The notes under the pieces were generated by a model. That model saw only the letters and a list, made by a program, of their open reading frames with translations. It was not told where the DNA came from and ran no database searches. A stretch of 64,000 nucleotides of DNA from Halothiobacillus sp. (GTDB taxonomy: Bacteria; Pseudomonadota; Gammaproteobacteria; Halothiobacillales; Halothiobacillaceae): the NCBI GenBank assembly GCA_020061705.1, contig JAGUXT010000059.1, forward strand, positions 1 to 64,000, given 5' to 3'. Made by a program: the position numbers and the translations under genes. Position 1 is the stretch's first letter; each line of letters starts with the position of its first letter. Of the stretch, positions 53,254-60,750 are shown piece after piece.

Positions 53254-53571
53254 CTAACCTTGCGCAAGGGCATCACGCATCTGGAAATAGGCAAGCATAA
53301 ACTCGAACATCATGCGCCAGCCGATTTCCATGCAGATAAACATGCCAATGAACATGACTAACACGATGAGTTGGTTTCGGTGCGTGGCCCAGCGTTGCCA
53401 CAGGCTGTAATTTTCGCGCGCGTAGCCCAGTTTTCCCGCTTCGCGCCGCGCCCAGATGAACATGCCGATCATGAATAGCGGTACGCCGAGCGCGCCGAGG
53501 TAATAGCACACGATCAGGATGCTGGGGGTGATAAAGGTTTTAAAGCTGAGGACGTCGAGCAGGGTTTGCAT
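53254..53571 (-). CDS. Small membrane protein
   Basis: 105 residues with two long hydrophobic helices (about 14-44 and 67-94) separated by a basic loop (RREAGKLGYARENYSLWQRW), placing both ends probably on the periplasmic side. The layout recalls DUF4282-like proteins, but this is not certain. It follows moeB by 3 bp on the same strand. Confidence 0.7.
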   Translation of the reverse strand: MQTLLDVLSFKTFITPSILIVCYYLGALGVPLFMIGMFIWARREAGKLGYARENYSLWQRWATHRNQLIVLVMFIGMFICMEIGWRMMFEFMLAYFQMRDALAQG

Positions 53572-53574
53572 GGG

Positions 53575-54327
53575 TTAGTGGCGCGCTCCACACACGGCGC
53601 AATGCGGGTCACGTTTGAGCTTGAGAATACGGATATCGAAGCTCAAGGCATCGAAAAGCATGAGACGCCCGCGTAAAGGTTCGCCCAGATTTAGCAGTAC
53701 CTTGATGGCTTCAAGCGCTTGCAATGTACCCATGCTGCCGACTACGGGAGATAGGATGCCGTTTTGGGTGCAGGTCTCCTGCTCGGTTTCTGCTGTTTCG
53801 GGGTAGAGGCAGTGGTAGCAAGGGCTGCTTGCGTCACGCGGGTCGAATACAGCGAGCTGGCCTTCAAAGCGGATGGCGGCGGCGGAGACGAGCGGTTTGA
53901 GGGCGGCGATGCAGGCGCGGTTGATGGCGTGGCGGGCAGCGAAGTTGTCGGTGCAGTCGAGAATGATGTCGGCGCGCTGTACGGCGGCAAGCAAAGTGTC
54001 ATCCTCAAGCGGGCCGGGCAGGGTGTCGATGCGAGTGTCCGGATTGATGGCGTGCAGATTGTCGCGGGCGGACTCAATCTTGGGGCGGCCAAGATCTGCT
54101 GTGCGGTGGATAATTTGGCGTTGGAGATTGGAGAGCTCAACCGTGTCGAAGTCCACGAGAGTCAGATGCCCTACGCCGGCAGAGGCAAGGTAGAGGCTCG
54201 CGGGTGAGCCAAGGCCGCCAAGGCCAATAATGAGGGCGTGGCTTTGCAGCAGTTTTTGTTGGCCGTCAAAGTCGATTTGCGGCATGAGGATTTGACGGCT
54301 GTAGCGCTGGAGTTGTTGGTCGTTCAT
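53575..54327 (-). CDS. moeB: MoeB/ThiF-family adenylyltransferase
   Basis: 250 residues from MNDQQLQRYSRQILMPQ. It adenylates the C-terminal Gly-Gly of MoaD (molybdopterin synthesis) or ThiS-type sulfur carriers. The nucleotide-binding loop is GLGGLGSPASLYLASAG, CTDNFAARHAIN is the catalytic Asp region, and zinc cysteines lie in CYHCLYP and CAVCGARH. A molybdenum-cofactor role fits the YedY-like enzyme encoded nearby. Confidence 0.93.
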   Translation of the reverse strand: MNDQQLQRYSRQILMPQIDFDGQQKLLQSHALIIGLGGLGSPASLYLASAGVGHLTLVDFDTVELSNLQRQIIHRTADLGRPKIESARDNLHAINPDTRIDTLPGPLEDDTLLAAVQRADIILDCTDNFAARHAINRACIAALKPLVSAAAIRFEGQLAVFDPRDASSPCYHCLYPETAETEQETCTQNGILSPVVGSMGTLQALEAIKVLLNLGEPLRGRLMLFDALSFDIRILKLKRDPHCAVCGARH

Positions 54328-54331
54328 GTTG

Positions 54332-54360
54332 TTTGCCACAGAGGACACCGAGCTTACGGA
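54332..54360. repeat. Third copy of the GCCACAGAGG dispersed repeat
   Basis: TTGCCACAGAGGACACCGAG resembles the arms flanking the gnnA-gnnB intergenic region. It lies immediately upstream of the moeB start. Confidence 0.6.
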
Positions 54361-54479
54361 GTAGGTCGCCAGGTTTGGATGCTGGCAGCCTGTCGGATTT
54401 TAGGGGAATCGGCTGCAAATCCGTCTGGATGAGTGCAGATTTTCGCTTCGATTCCTAAAGTCCAACAGACTGCTGGGTT

Positions 54480-54896
54480 TCAAAGATAACGATTCCACGC
54501 ATTATTGGGGGTGGTGTGCTTGGGATCGTCCGGGAGGGTGGTGCTGTGCTTGGATTGATCGCGCAGATTGGCGAGTGTGCGTAGCGCTTCGTGGGTACCG
54601 ATGGGGATGTGCAAGTCTTCACGCTGCGCATTTTCGCTATATTCGATCAGGGCGTAGCTGAGTTTGCTCCATAAACTGGCATCGAGATGCAGTCCGCGCC
54701 AAGCCAGGAGTTGCAAAATGCCGCGCAGGCAGATGCGCTGTAGGTCGTAGCTGATCGTTATGCGCGTGGGGCTTGGTGTTTGTATATCGAGGACTCCTGA
54801 CAAACTTGCTAGCCAGGCACGATCATCTTCGCCCAAGCCAGGGTGTGGCCCGCGCAAGCGAATGTCATGGGTTTTGATCGTGCTGTGGCTGTCCAT
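54480..54896 (-). CDS. Hypothetical protein
   Basis: 138 residues, soluble, no recognised family. The middle (RITISYDLQRICLRGILQLLAWRGLHLD) has a beta-alpha layout reminiscent of ferredoxin-like folds. The C-terminus is polar and probably disordered. It is divergent from the arsenate reductase gene. No metal-binding CxxC motif is present. Confidence 0.6.
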   Translation of the reverse strand: MDSHSTIKTHDIRLRGPHPGLGEDDRAWLASLSGVLDIQTPSPTRITISYDLQRICLRGILQLLAWRGLHLDASLWSKLSYALIEYSENAQREDLHIPIGTHEALRTLANLRDQSKHSTTLPDDPKHTTPNNAWNRYL

Positions 54897-55169
54897 GTGT
54901 CTAGGTTAGCCTTGCTTGGGGGTTGTGCAAACTAGGAATCATGCAAAACCGCCCCAGCGACGTTCAAGCGCCTCGCAGCACTGAGTGGTACTGGCATCAA
55001 AGCTTTGCCTGACTGGAGTACTTTTGCGTAATTCCCTTCTTCTTTGAATCATCACAAAAAATTCATCAAACCGTTCATTTAATTATTAAATAGATTCCTA
55101 TCATTCATGAATGATCCAGAGCAGTGCTCGGATTATTTTCTGCGTTTTTTCAAACAATCAGGCAGGTGG

Positions 55170-55691
55170 ATGATGAGCGAAGTTTATAACGTATTGTTTT
55201 CATGTACCGGGAATTCGGCGCGCAGCATTATGGCTGAAGCATTGATGAACCACTGGAGCAAGGGACGTTTCAAGGCCTACAGCGCCGGATTCAATCCGCG
55301 TGGCGAGATTCATCCCATGACGTTGGAGCAGTTGCGTCGTGCCAGTCTTTCAACTGAAGGTTTGCGCAGCAAGTCATGGGAAGAGTTTCAAACCCCGGAT
55401 GCACCGCGTATGGATTTTGTAATTACGGTATGTGACGACGCGCGCGATCAGGGGTGCCCCTTGTGGCCGGGCCAACCGATGACTGCGCATTGGGGCATGA
55501 CCGACCCAGCCAAGGTAGAAGGCGATGAAACCAAGCAAATGGCAGCTTTCCGTGAAGCGTTTCGCGTGCTGGATACACGTATCAAGTTGTTCCTGAGCTT
55601 GCCGATTGCCACGCTAGACCATATGCGCTTGCAGCATGATGTGGATGAAATTGCGGAGAAGGTGCCGGAGCAGATTTCAGCGCAGGTATAA
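55170..55691 (+). CDS. arsC: Arsenate reductase (low-MW phosphatase type)
   Basis: About 173 residues from MMSEVYNVLFSCTGN; AGGTGG upstream favours this start over one 21 codons earlier. The P-loop CTGNSARS (Cx5R) holds the catalytic Cys, and the downstream Cys pair in TVCDDARDQGCPLW is placed for the disulfide relay to thioredoxin. The segment GMTDPAKVEGD carries the general acid Asp. It reduces arsenate to arsenite. No arsenite pump or ArsR is adjacent. Confidence 0.9.
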   Translation: MMSEVYNVLFSCTGNSARSIMAEALMNHWSKGRFKAYSAGFNPRGEIHPMTLEQLRRASLSTEGLRSKSWEEFQTPDAPRMDFVITVCDDARDQGCPLWPGQPMTAHWGMTDPAKVEGDETKQMAAFREAFRVLDTRIKLFLSLPIATLDHMRLQHDVDEIAEKVPEQISAQV

Positions 55692-55728
55692 CAGCCTGCT
55701 GAAATGCTGTGTCAGCAGCTTGTTACAG
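55690..55728 (+). repeat. REP-like palindrome after arsC
   Basis: AACAGCCTGCTGAAAT and TCAGCAGCTTGTTA form an extended imperfect palindrome overlapping the arsC stop. It is related to the repeat after cysQ. It could terminate or stabilise the transcript. Confidence 0.6.
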
Positions 55729-55814
55729 CGGGACTTGCATGTCCCGCACGCAAATCGATCACATAAGTGATTGAATTATCGCTATCGAGTCTTGGGATGT
55801 ATCGGACCCGATAG

Positions 55815-55846
55815 GGCTTAAAAACCCATTCATGAGTTTTTAAGCC
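55815..55846. terminator. Hairpin GGCTTAAAAAC/GTTTTTAAGCC
   Basis: Perfect 11-bp arms with a 10-nt loop in the gap between arsC and nrsF. A second, larger hairpin (AAAAGCCACC...GGTGGTTTTTTT, about 55904-55958) follows and looks like the main intrinsic terminator. Confidence 0.55.
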
Positions 55847-55995
55847 ACCAAGTAAGCGATTGCTCCGAAACTCACTGGAAGTCGCATTTCGGCATTAAAA
55901 GCCACCTCACAGGTCACTCATGGCTCGACCATGACGTACCTTTGCGGTGGTTTTTTTATGCGGAATGAAATTTCAAACCGGCTTGAAGCAGCGCT

Positions 55996-56637
55996 TTACC
56001 AGCGCAACAGGGTTCGGCCAAGCGCGGCGCCGATCAGGGTCGGAATCAACATGCCGAGCAGATACCAGGTGCCGATAAATGGCGCACCCATTTCCGGGCA
56101 GTGCAGGCTGTATACCACGGCACCCAACGCCCCGGATAATAGGCCGACTGCCGCGCCCGCCTGCGTTAAATGGGTGGGCGCCAAACCACGCACGGCCCAC
56201 AGTGTGGCAAGAAAGATCGGGGCGGACAGCATCGTGATGAGCAGAGGGCAATTACCCCAGGTTGCGCCGAACAAAAGCTCCTGGCGTTGTGCTGAGTCAG
56301 CATCGACAAGTGTGTACAAGGCGAGAAGCCACATCAGCAGAATAGGCAAAGCCATACCCAAGGGTGCATTTTTCAGGCGTGAACCGGGGTGAGAAAGGCG
56401 TACAAGGGCAAGCAATGCGGCGGCAGCAAGGCTGGCGGCATAGCCCAGTTTGACCCAGAACATGGGAAATTTGATGGCTTCAGGGAAATCGGGGCGCAGA
56501 CCGAGCAAGCCGAGCATCATCAAAAAGGCCACGCCCACACCAAGACCAAGTGCAAGCGAAAAGCGCTTTGCGGTGGTGTGCGCTTGGATGGCAATGTCGC
56601 CAGTGGCCAGCAGGGTTACGAGATCATCGGTCTTCAT
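55996..56637 (-). CDS. nrsF: NrsF (DUF1109) anti-sigma factor
   Basis: 213 residues with six predicted membrane helices and a short cytoplasmic N-terminus, as in the DUF1109/NrsF family of membrane anti-sigma factors that hold SigF-type ECF sigma factors. CPE in SLHCPEMGAPF is one of the cysteines thought to matter for redox or metal sensing in the family. It overlaps sigF by 4 nt. Confidence 0.9.
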   Translation of the reverse strand: MKTDDLVTLLATGDIAIQAHTTAKRFSLALGLGVGVAFLMMLGLLGLRPDFPEAIKFPMFWVKLGYAASLAAAALLALVRLSHPGSRLKNAPLGMALPILLMWLLALYTLVDADSAQRQELLFGATWGNCPLLITMLSAPIFLATLWAVRGLAPTHLTQAGAAVGLLSGALGAVVYSLHCPEMGAPFIGTWYLLGMLIPTLIGAALGRTLLRW

Positions 56638-57197
56638 TTTTTTCCTCCAATCAATGCCGCCAATGCCTTGAGGCCACGATGCACACCGACCTTGACGGCT
56701 GACTCCGACATACCGGTTAGTTTGGCCGTTTCCGCAACCGACAAACCCTCCAGCTTGGTATGCACAATCGGCAGTCGCTGGCGCTCGGGCAGTTGGCCGA
56801 GTAATTCGGCAACATCCCTGCGTGCATCGCTGGCCTCGTCGTCCGACGGGACGGCAAATTCCATCTCGTCATCCAGGGGTTCGTGCAGTAGATCGTGCCG
56901 AGCGCGCCTGCGCATCAAATCGACCAGTTTGTACTTGGCAATGGCATGAATCCATGCCGTCAACGGCTGCTTGGCATCGTAGGTATGACGCTGGTTGTGC
57001 ATGGCAATCAAGGATTCCTGCACCAAGTCCTCGACTTCATCCGGCAGGCTGGCAAGGCGTTTGCGGAAGTAACTACGCAAGTGGGTGCTTAGTTCCTTGA
57101 GAAACGCACGATACGCCACGCTATCGCCAGCCAGTCCGCGTAGCAGTCCGGCGCGCAGTCTGTTTTCAATTTCATCTAACCGGCTGGTATTTGTCAT
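56634..57197 (-). CDS. sigF: ECF sigma factor, SigF type
   Basis: 187 residues. Region 2 (YFRKRLASLPDEVEDLVQE ... AWIHAIAKYKLVDLMRR) and region 4 (LPERQRLPIVHTKLEGLSVAETAKLTGMSESAVKV) are intact. It should direct the divergent YedZ1-YedY1-MrpX operon and itself. The predicted ECF -10 element overlaps the annotated ATG, so either another promoter is used or translation starts further in. Confidence 0.92.
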   Translation of the reverse strand: MTNTSRLDEIENRLRAGLLRGLAGDSVAYRAFLKELSTHLRSYFRKRLASLPDEVEDLVQESLIAMHNQRHTYDAKQPLTAWIHAIAKYKLVDLMRRRARHDLLHEPLDDEMEFAVPSDDEASDARRDVAELLGQLPERQRLPIVHTKLEGLSVAETAKLTGMSESAVKVGVHRGLKALAALIGGKK

Positions 57198-57223
57198 TCG
57201 TTGAGATGGCGACTTTGGTTACA
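57196..57223 (-). promoter_or_regulatory. Candidate SigF promoter for sigF
   Basis: On the minus strand TGTAACC, 16-bp spacer, CGAAT, the same pattern as at 57302-57330. The -10 box overlaps the sigF ATG (CGAATG), which is unusual. Confidence 0.55.
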
Positions 57224-57301
57224 GAGAGCCGGACGAAATCTCGTCCAGGCTGATAAAAAAACAAACACCAAAAATTTTTCTGAAAAATATTTAACCCGAG
57301 T

Positions 57302-57330
57302 TGTAACCAATTACCAACTCGATGCGAATT
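57302..57330 (+). promoter_or_regulatory. Candidate SigF promoter for yedZ1-yedY1-mrpX
   Basis: TGTAACC, 16-bp spacer, CGAATT, about 50 bp upstream of the first gene. The match in box sequence and spacer length to the divergent element supports a shared ECF sigma factor. Confidence 0.65.
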
Positions 57331-57380
57331 AGTCGTTACAAGCAGCACATTGCTTTGAGCGTCGGATCGAACATCAGGGG

Positions 57381-58010
57381 GTGTATGTGGAACAACTTAT
57401 TTCCAGTGGACAAGAAGCCAAGCATGGTGGAGTGATTCATCCCGCTTGGCTGCGCATTATGCACTGGGTGAATGCGTTGGCGGTGCTCATTTTAGTGGGC
57501 AGTGGCTGGACGATCTATAACGCCTCGCCCTTGTTCGGCTTTGAGTTCCCGCGTGAGATCACCCTGGGCGGCTGGCTTGCGGGTGGCATTCAGTGGCATT
57601 TCGCTGCCATGTGGCTGCTTGGAATCAATGGCGTGCTCTATCTGCTGATCAATGTGTTCAGCGGGCGGCTTGCCAGGCGCTTCTTCCCGCTTTCGGCGGG
57701 GGCTCTGTTTGCCGACATAGGTTCGGCACTGCGTGGACATCTCTCACATGCTGATCTGCGCCGTTACAACATGGTGCAGAAAGCGTCCTATTTGTTTGTG
57801 ATGCTCGTCAGTGTGTTGCTGGTGTTGTCGGGCTTGGTGTTGATGCAATCAGTGCAATTTCCGTTGCTGCGCGAGTTTTTGGGTGGATATGAAACAGCGC
57901 GCTACATCCATTTCTTTGCCATGGCGGCCTTGGTTGGATTTGTGATTGTGCATGTGGCGATGGCGCTGCTGGTGCCGCGCAGCCTGCTTGCCATGGTTCG
58001 CGGGCGTTGA
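57381..58010 (+). CDS. Cytochrome b561-type membrane subunit (YedZ1-like)
   Basis: 209 residues from a GTG after AGGGG. Four or five helices carry haem-ligand histidines (LRIMHWVNALAVL, IQWHFAAMWLLG, YIHFFAMAALVGFVIVHV), as in bacterial cytochrome b561/Ni-Fe hydrogenase b-type proteins. It would pass quinol electrons to the following periplasmic molybdoenzyme, as YedZ1 does for YedY1 in reactive-chlorine defence. Confidence 0.88.
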   Translation: MYVEQLISSGQEAKHGGVIHPAWLRIMHWVNALAVLILVGSGWTIYNASPLFGFEFPREITLGGWLAGGIQWHFAAMWLLGINGVLYLLINVFSGRLARRFFPLSAGALFADIGSALRGHLSHADLRRYNMVQKASYLFVMLVSVLLVLSGLVLMQSVQFPLLREFLGGYETARYIHFFAMAALVGFVIVHVAMALLVPRSLLAMVRGR

Positions 58011-58035
58011 TGGAACAGGAAATCAGGAGCACTCA

Positions 58036-58806
58036 ATGAAAACCCAACGTATAGACCCACAAACAGCCGATTTAATCGTTAGAGACGCGCTGGGTGAATT
58101 GCATATTCCTGCACGCCGAGCTTTTCTGCGTGGCGCGGTGACTCTGGGCGGGCTATCCATGCTGACGGGCTGTTCGATCAGCGATGAACCGAGCATCGAG
58201 TCCATGTTGATGAAGGTGTCGCGCTTCAATGACAAGGTGCAAGCCTGGATGTTCGACCCCAAACGGCTGGCACCGACTTATTCCGCGTCGATGATTACCC
58301 GGCCTTTTCCTTTCAATGCCTTTTACGGTGAAAACAAAGCGCCGAGGGTGGACGCGGAAAGTTTCCGTTTGGACGTGTCCGGCAAGGTGGCCGACAAGCA
58401 CGCCTGGTCACTTGCTGAGTTACAGGCCTTGCCGCAAACCGAGCAGATTACAAGGCATATCTGCATCGAGGGCTGGAGCGCCATCGGGCGGTGGGGCGGG
58501 GTTCCCTTTGCAGATTTTCTGCGCTTGGTCGGTGCTGACCTATCAGCCAAATACGTCGGCTTCAAGTGTGCCGATGACTATTACACCAGCATCGACATGC
58601 CGACGGCGCTGCATCCGCAAACATTGATGGCCTTGAGTTTTGACGGCAAAACACTGCCGGTACGCCACGGCTTTCCGCTGAAGCTGCGTATGCCGACCAA
58701 GCTGGCCTACAAAAACCCCAAGCATGTTCAGGCGATTTTCGTCACTAATTCGTACCCCGGCGGTTACTGGGAAGACCAGGGGTACAACTGGTTCGGCGGC
58801 AGTTGA
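58036..58806 (+). CDS. Molybdopterin-dependent oxidoreductase (YedY1/MsrP-like)
   Basis: 256 residues from MKTQRIDPQTADL. A Tat-type signal (ARRAFLRG, hydrophobic stretch, lipobox-like MLTGCS) exports it. The sulfite-oxidase fold has the Mo-ligand Cys in ICIEGWSAIGRWGG, and the substrate-pocket segment YYTSIDMPTALHP. YedY-type enzymes reduce methionine sulfoxide on periplasmic proteins. The following Met-rich protein is its probable substrate. Confidence 0.9.
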   Translation: MKTQRIDPQTADLIVRDALGELHIPARRAFLRGAVTLGGLSMLTGCSISDEPSIESMLMKVSRFNDKVQAWMFDPKRLAPTYSASMITRPFPFNAFYGENKAPRVDAESFRLDVSGKVADKHAWSLAELQALPQTEQITRHICIEGWSAIGRWGGVPFADFLRLVGADLSAKYVGFKCADDYYTSIDMPTALHPQTLMALSFDGKTLPVRHGFPLKLRMPTKLAYKNPKHVQAIFVTNSYPGGYWEDQGYNWFGGS

Positions 58807-58881
58807 GCATGTGCTCATCTGTCCTGAAATACGGCAATTCCGCCGTGATCGTTCGTTTATTCAACCTGTGAGGATTTCATC

Positions 58882-59148
58882 ATGAAACTGAAAGCTGCTG
58901 CTGTGATCTGTTCTGCTGTTTTGATGTTTGGCGCCAATGCCATGGCCGACGGACATATGGACAAGCCTGGTATGGCCAAGGACGGCATGAGTCATGACTC
59001 CATGTCCAAGGATTCGATGGGCAAGGACTCCATGAAAAAGGATGCCATGGGCAAGGACGAAATGCACAAAGATGGCATGAGCAAGGACTCCATGGGCAAA
59101 GACTCCATGGGTAAGGACCACATGAGCAAGGATTCGATGGGTAAGTAA
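58882..59148 (+). CDS. mrpX: Periplasmic methionine-rich MXKDX-repeat peptide (MrpX-like)
   Basis: 88 residues. A cleavable signal (MKLKAAAVICSAVLMFGANAM) precedes about 13 tandem pentads of the type M-(S/G)-K-D-S, giving 15-20 methionines in the mature part. In the SigF-NrsF-MrpX-YedY1-YedZ1 system such a peptide is a sacrificial scavenger of hypochlorous acid, its Met sulfoxides being re-reduced by YedY1. It lies 75 bp after yedY1 with its own GAGG site. Confidence 0.92.
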   Translation: MKLKAAAVICSAVLMFGANAMADGHMDKPGMAKDGMSHDSMSKDSMGKDSMKKDAMGKDEMHKDGMSKDSMGKDSMGKDHMSKDSMGK

Positions 59149-59166
59149 GCCAACAAGCTGCGAGAC

Positions 59167-60729
59167 TCAGGCGGGGGCGAGCAGCCCCATCAACGCCGCA
59201 ATCTGCCCTTCCACAGCGGTATCGCAACGCAGTGGGAGGGCTTTTGGCTTTTCTGCATCGCTCAATGGCTCGGCACTGCTTTGTTGGGCATTGAGAACTT
59301 CAAGTGTCGCTTCTGACGGATCGCCGCCAGCCTTGGCACGCATTAGCAAGCGCTGGCGCAGCAGTTCATCGGGGCAGTGCATGTCGATAATGTGATAGGG
59401 AACACCAAGCCTGTTTGCCATCTCAAGCACCGGTGTACGTGTCGCAATCTTAAGATAGGTCGCATCCAGAATCACGCCCCAGCCGGATTTCAGCACACCC
59501 TGCGCCAGTTCGAGCAGGCGTTGGTAGGTTTGTGCCGTGGCCTCCGGGCTGTAACGTCCGCTGTTCACGCCCGCTTCGCCGCGTTCTGGATAGAGACGCT
59601 GGCGTTCGATGTCGGCACGGATGCGAATCAGGCCAAGGCTTTCGGCCAGTATCTGCGCGGCTAGGCTTTTGCCACTGGCAGAAAATCCGTGGGTGATGAT
59701 GAGTTGGGTGGGCGCAGCTTGGCTGTAGCTTTCGGCAAGATTGGCATAGCGGGCGTATTGGGCGCGTGCGGCGGCAATTTGTTCGTCGCTGCCGCCAAAC
59801 GCCACGCCAAGCAAGGCGACTTTGGCGCGCACCATGGCGCGGTAGGTTTGGTAAAAGCGCAGCAACTCCAAACCGGGATAATCCCCGCTGATCTCAAGAT
59901 AGTGGTTGAGCAGGCGGTTGGCATGGGCGGGAAGCCCTCGATCCTGCAAATCCATCAGCAGGAAGGCCAGCTCGCTCATGACATCAATCCAGCGGAAGCT
60001 GTCGTTGAATTCAATTGCATCGAAAATGATGATCTTGCCATCGACCCGCGCCATGTTGCCAAGGTGCATGTCACCGTGCAGTTCGCGCACAAAGCCCTCA
60101 TGTTTGCGCGCAGCCAGCAGAGCTTGCAGTTGAGCATAGCGGGCTTCAGTCCATAGTCGCAGGCGTTCGAGTTGGGCGTGGCTGACGACATCTTCGCTAG
60201 CCAGAAGTGGGCGGATCTGTTCGAAGTTTTGCGCCATCGGAAAGTACAGAGTAGCGGGCTCACCCAATGTACTGTTTGCTTCGACTCGGGGCGCGTGGGC
60301 ATGAAAATCGGCCAGGCGGATGGCGAGTTCGTCCATCTGCTCCAAAGCTAGGCCTTCGTGTGCCAAAACTTCATCCAGGCGCGCGCCGTCGGCAAAGCGG
60401 TGCATGACGATGGCGCTTTCAATGACATCGCCCTCGGCACCAAAGCTGGGGGCGTCGACAGAGCCTGAAATATCGGCGACATGCAGATAAAGGCCATCGC
60501 TCAAGGCTTGATTCAGGCGGATTTCTTCGTGGCAAAAATGTCGACGTTGGGCGCGGTCGGTGAAATTGAGAAAGCCAAAGTCCACAGGTTTTTTGAGTTT
60601 ATAAGCCTTGTCGCCAGCCAGGATGACCGAGGAAATATGCGTTTGAATCAGACGCGCGCTGGGATCCTGAATCAGAAACTGGGCGAGTAGGGCGCGCACA
60701 AGGCGTTGGTGTTGATCGAGAGCGGACAT
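59167..60729 (-). CDS. Fused phosphotransferase-like / P-loop ATPase protein
   Basis: 520 residues from MSALDQHQRLVRALL; longer in-frame extensions run into the divergent mrcB promoter and lack protein-like sequence. The N-terminal half is an aminoglycoside-phosphotransferase-like kinase fold (HGDMHLGNM catalytic loop, IIIFDAIEF metal Asp). The C-terminal half is an AAA_33/adenylate-kinase-like domain with Walker A HGFSASGKS. Members of this fused family are widespread in proteobacteria; the substrate is unknown. Confidence 0.85.
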   Translation of the reverse strand: MSALDQHQRLVRALLAQFLIQDPSARLIQTHISSVILAGDKAYKLKKPVDFGFLNFTDRAQRRHFCHEEIRLNQALSDGLYLHVADISGSVDAPSFGAEGDVIESAIVMHRFADGARLDEVLAHEGLALEQMDELAIRLADFHAHAPRVEANSTLGEPATLYFPMAQNFEQIRPLLASEDVVSHAQLERLRLWTEARYAQLQALLAARKHEGFVRELHGDMHLGNMARVDGKIIIFDAIEFNDSFRWIDVMSELAFLLMDLQDRGLPAHANRLLNHYLEISGDYPGLELLRFYQTYRAMVRAKVALLGVAFGGSDEQIAAARAQYARYANLAESYSQAAPTQLIITHGFSASGKSLAAQILAESLGLIRIRADIERQRLYPERGEAGVNSGRYSPEATAQTYQRLLELAQGVLKSGWGVILDATYLKIATRTPVLEMANRLGVPYHIIDMHCPDELLRQRLLMRAKAGGDPSEATLEVLNAQQSSAEPLSDAEKPKALPLRCDTAVEGQIAALMGLLAPA

Positions 60730-60750
60730 GGCTGGCTTGCATAAGTTAAG

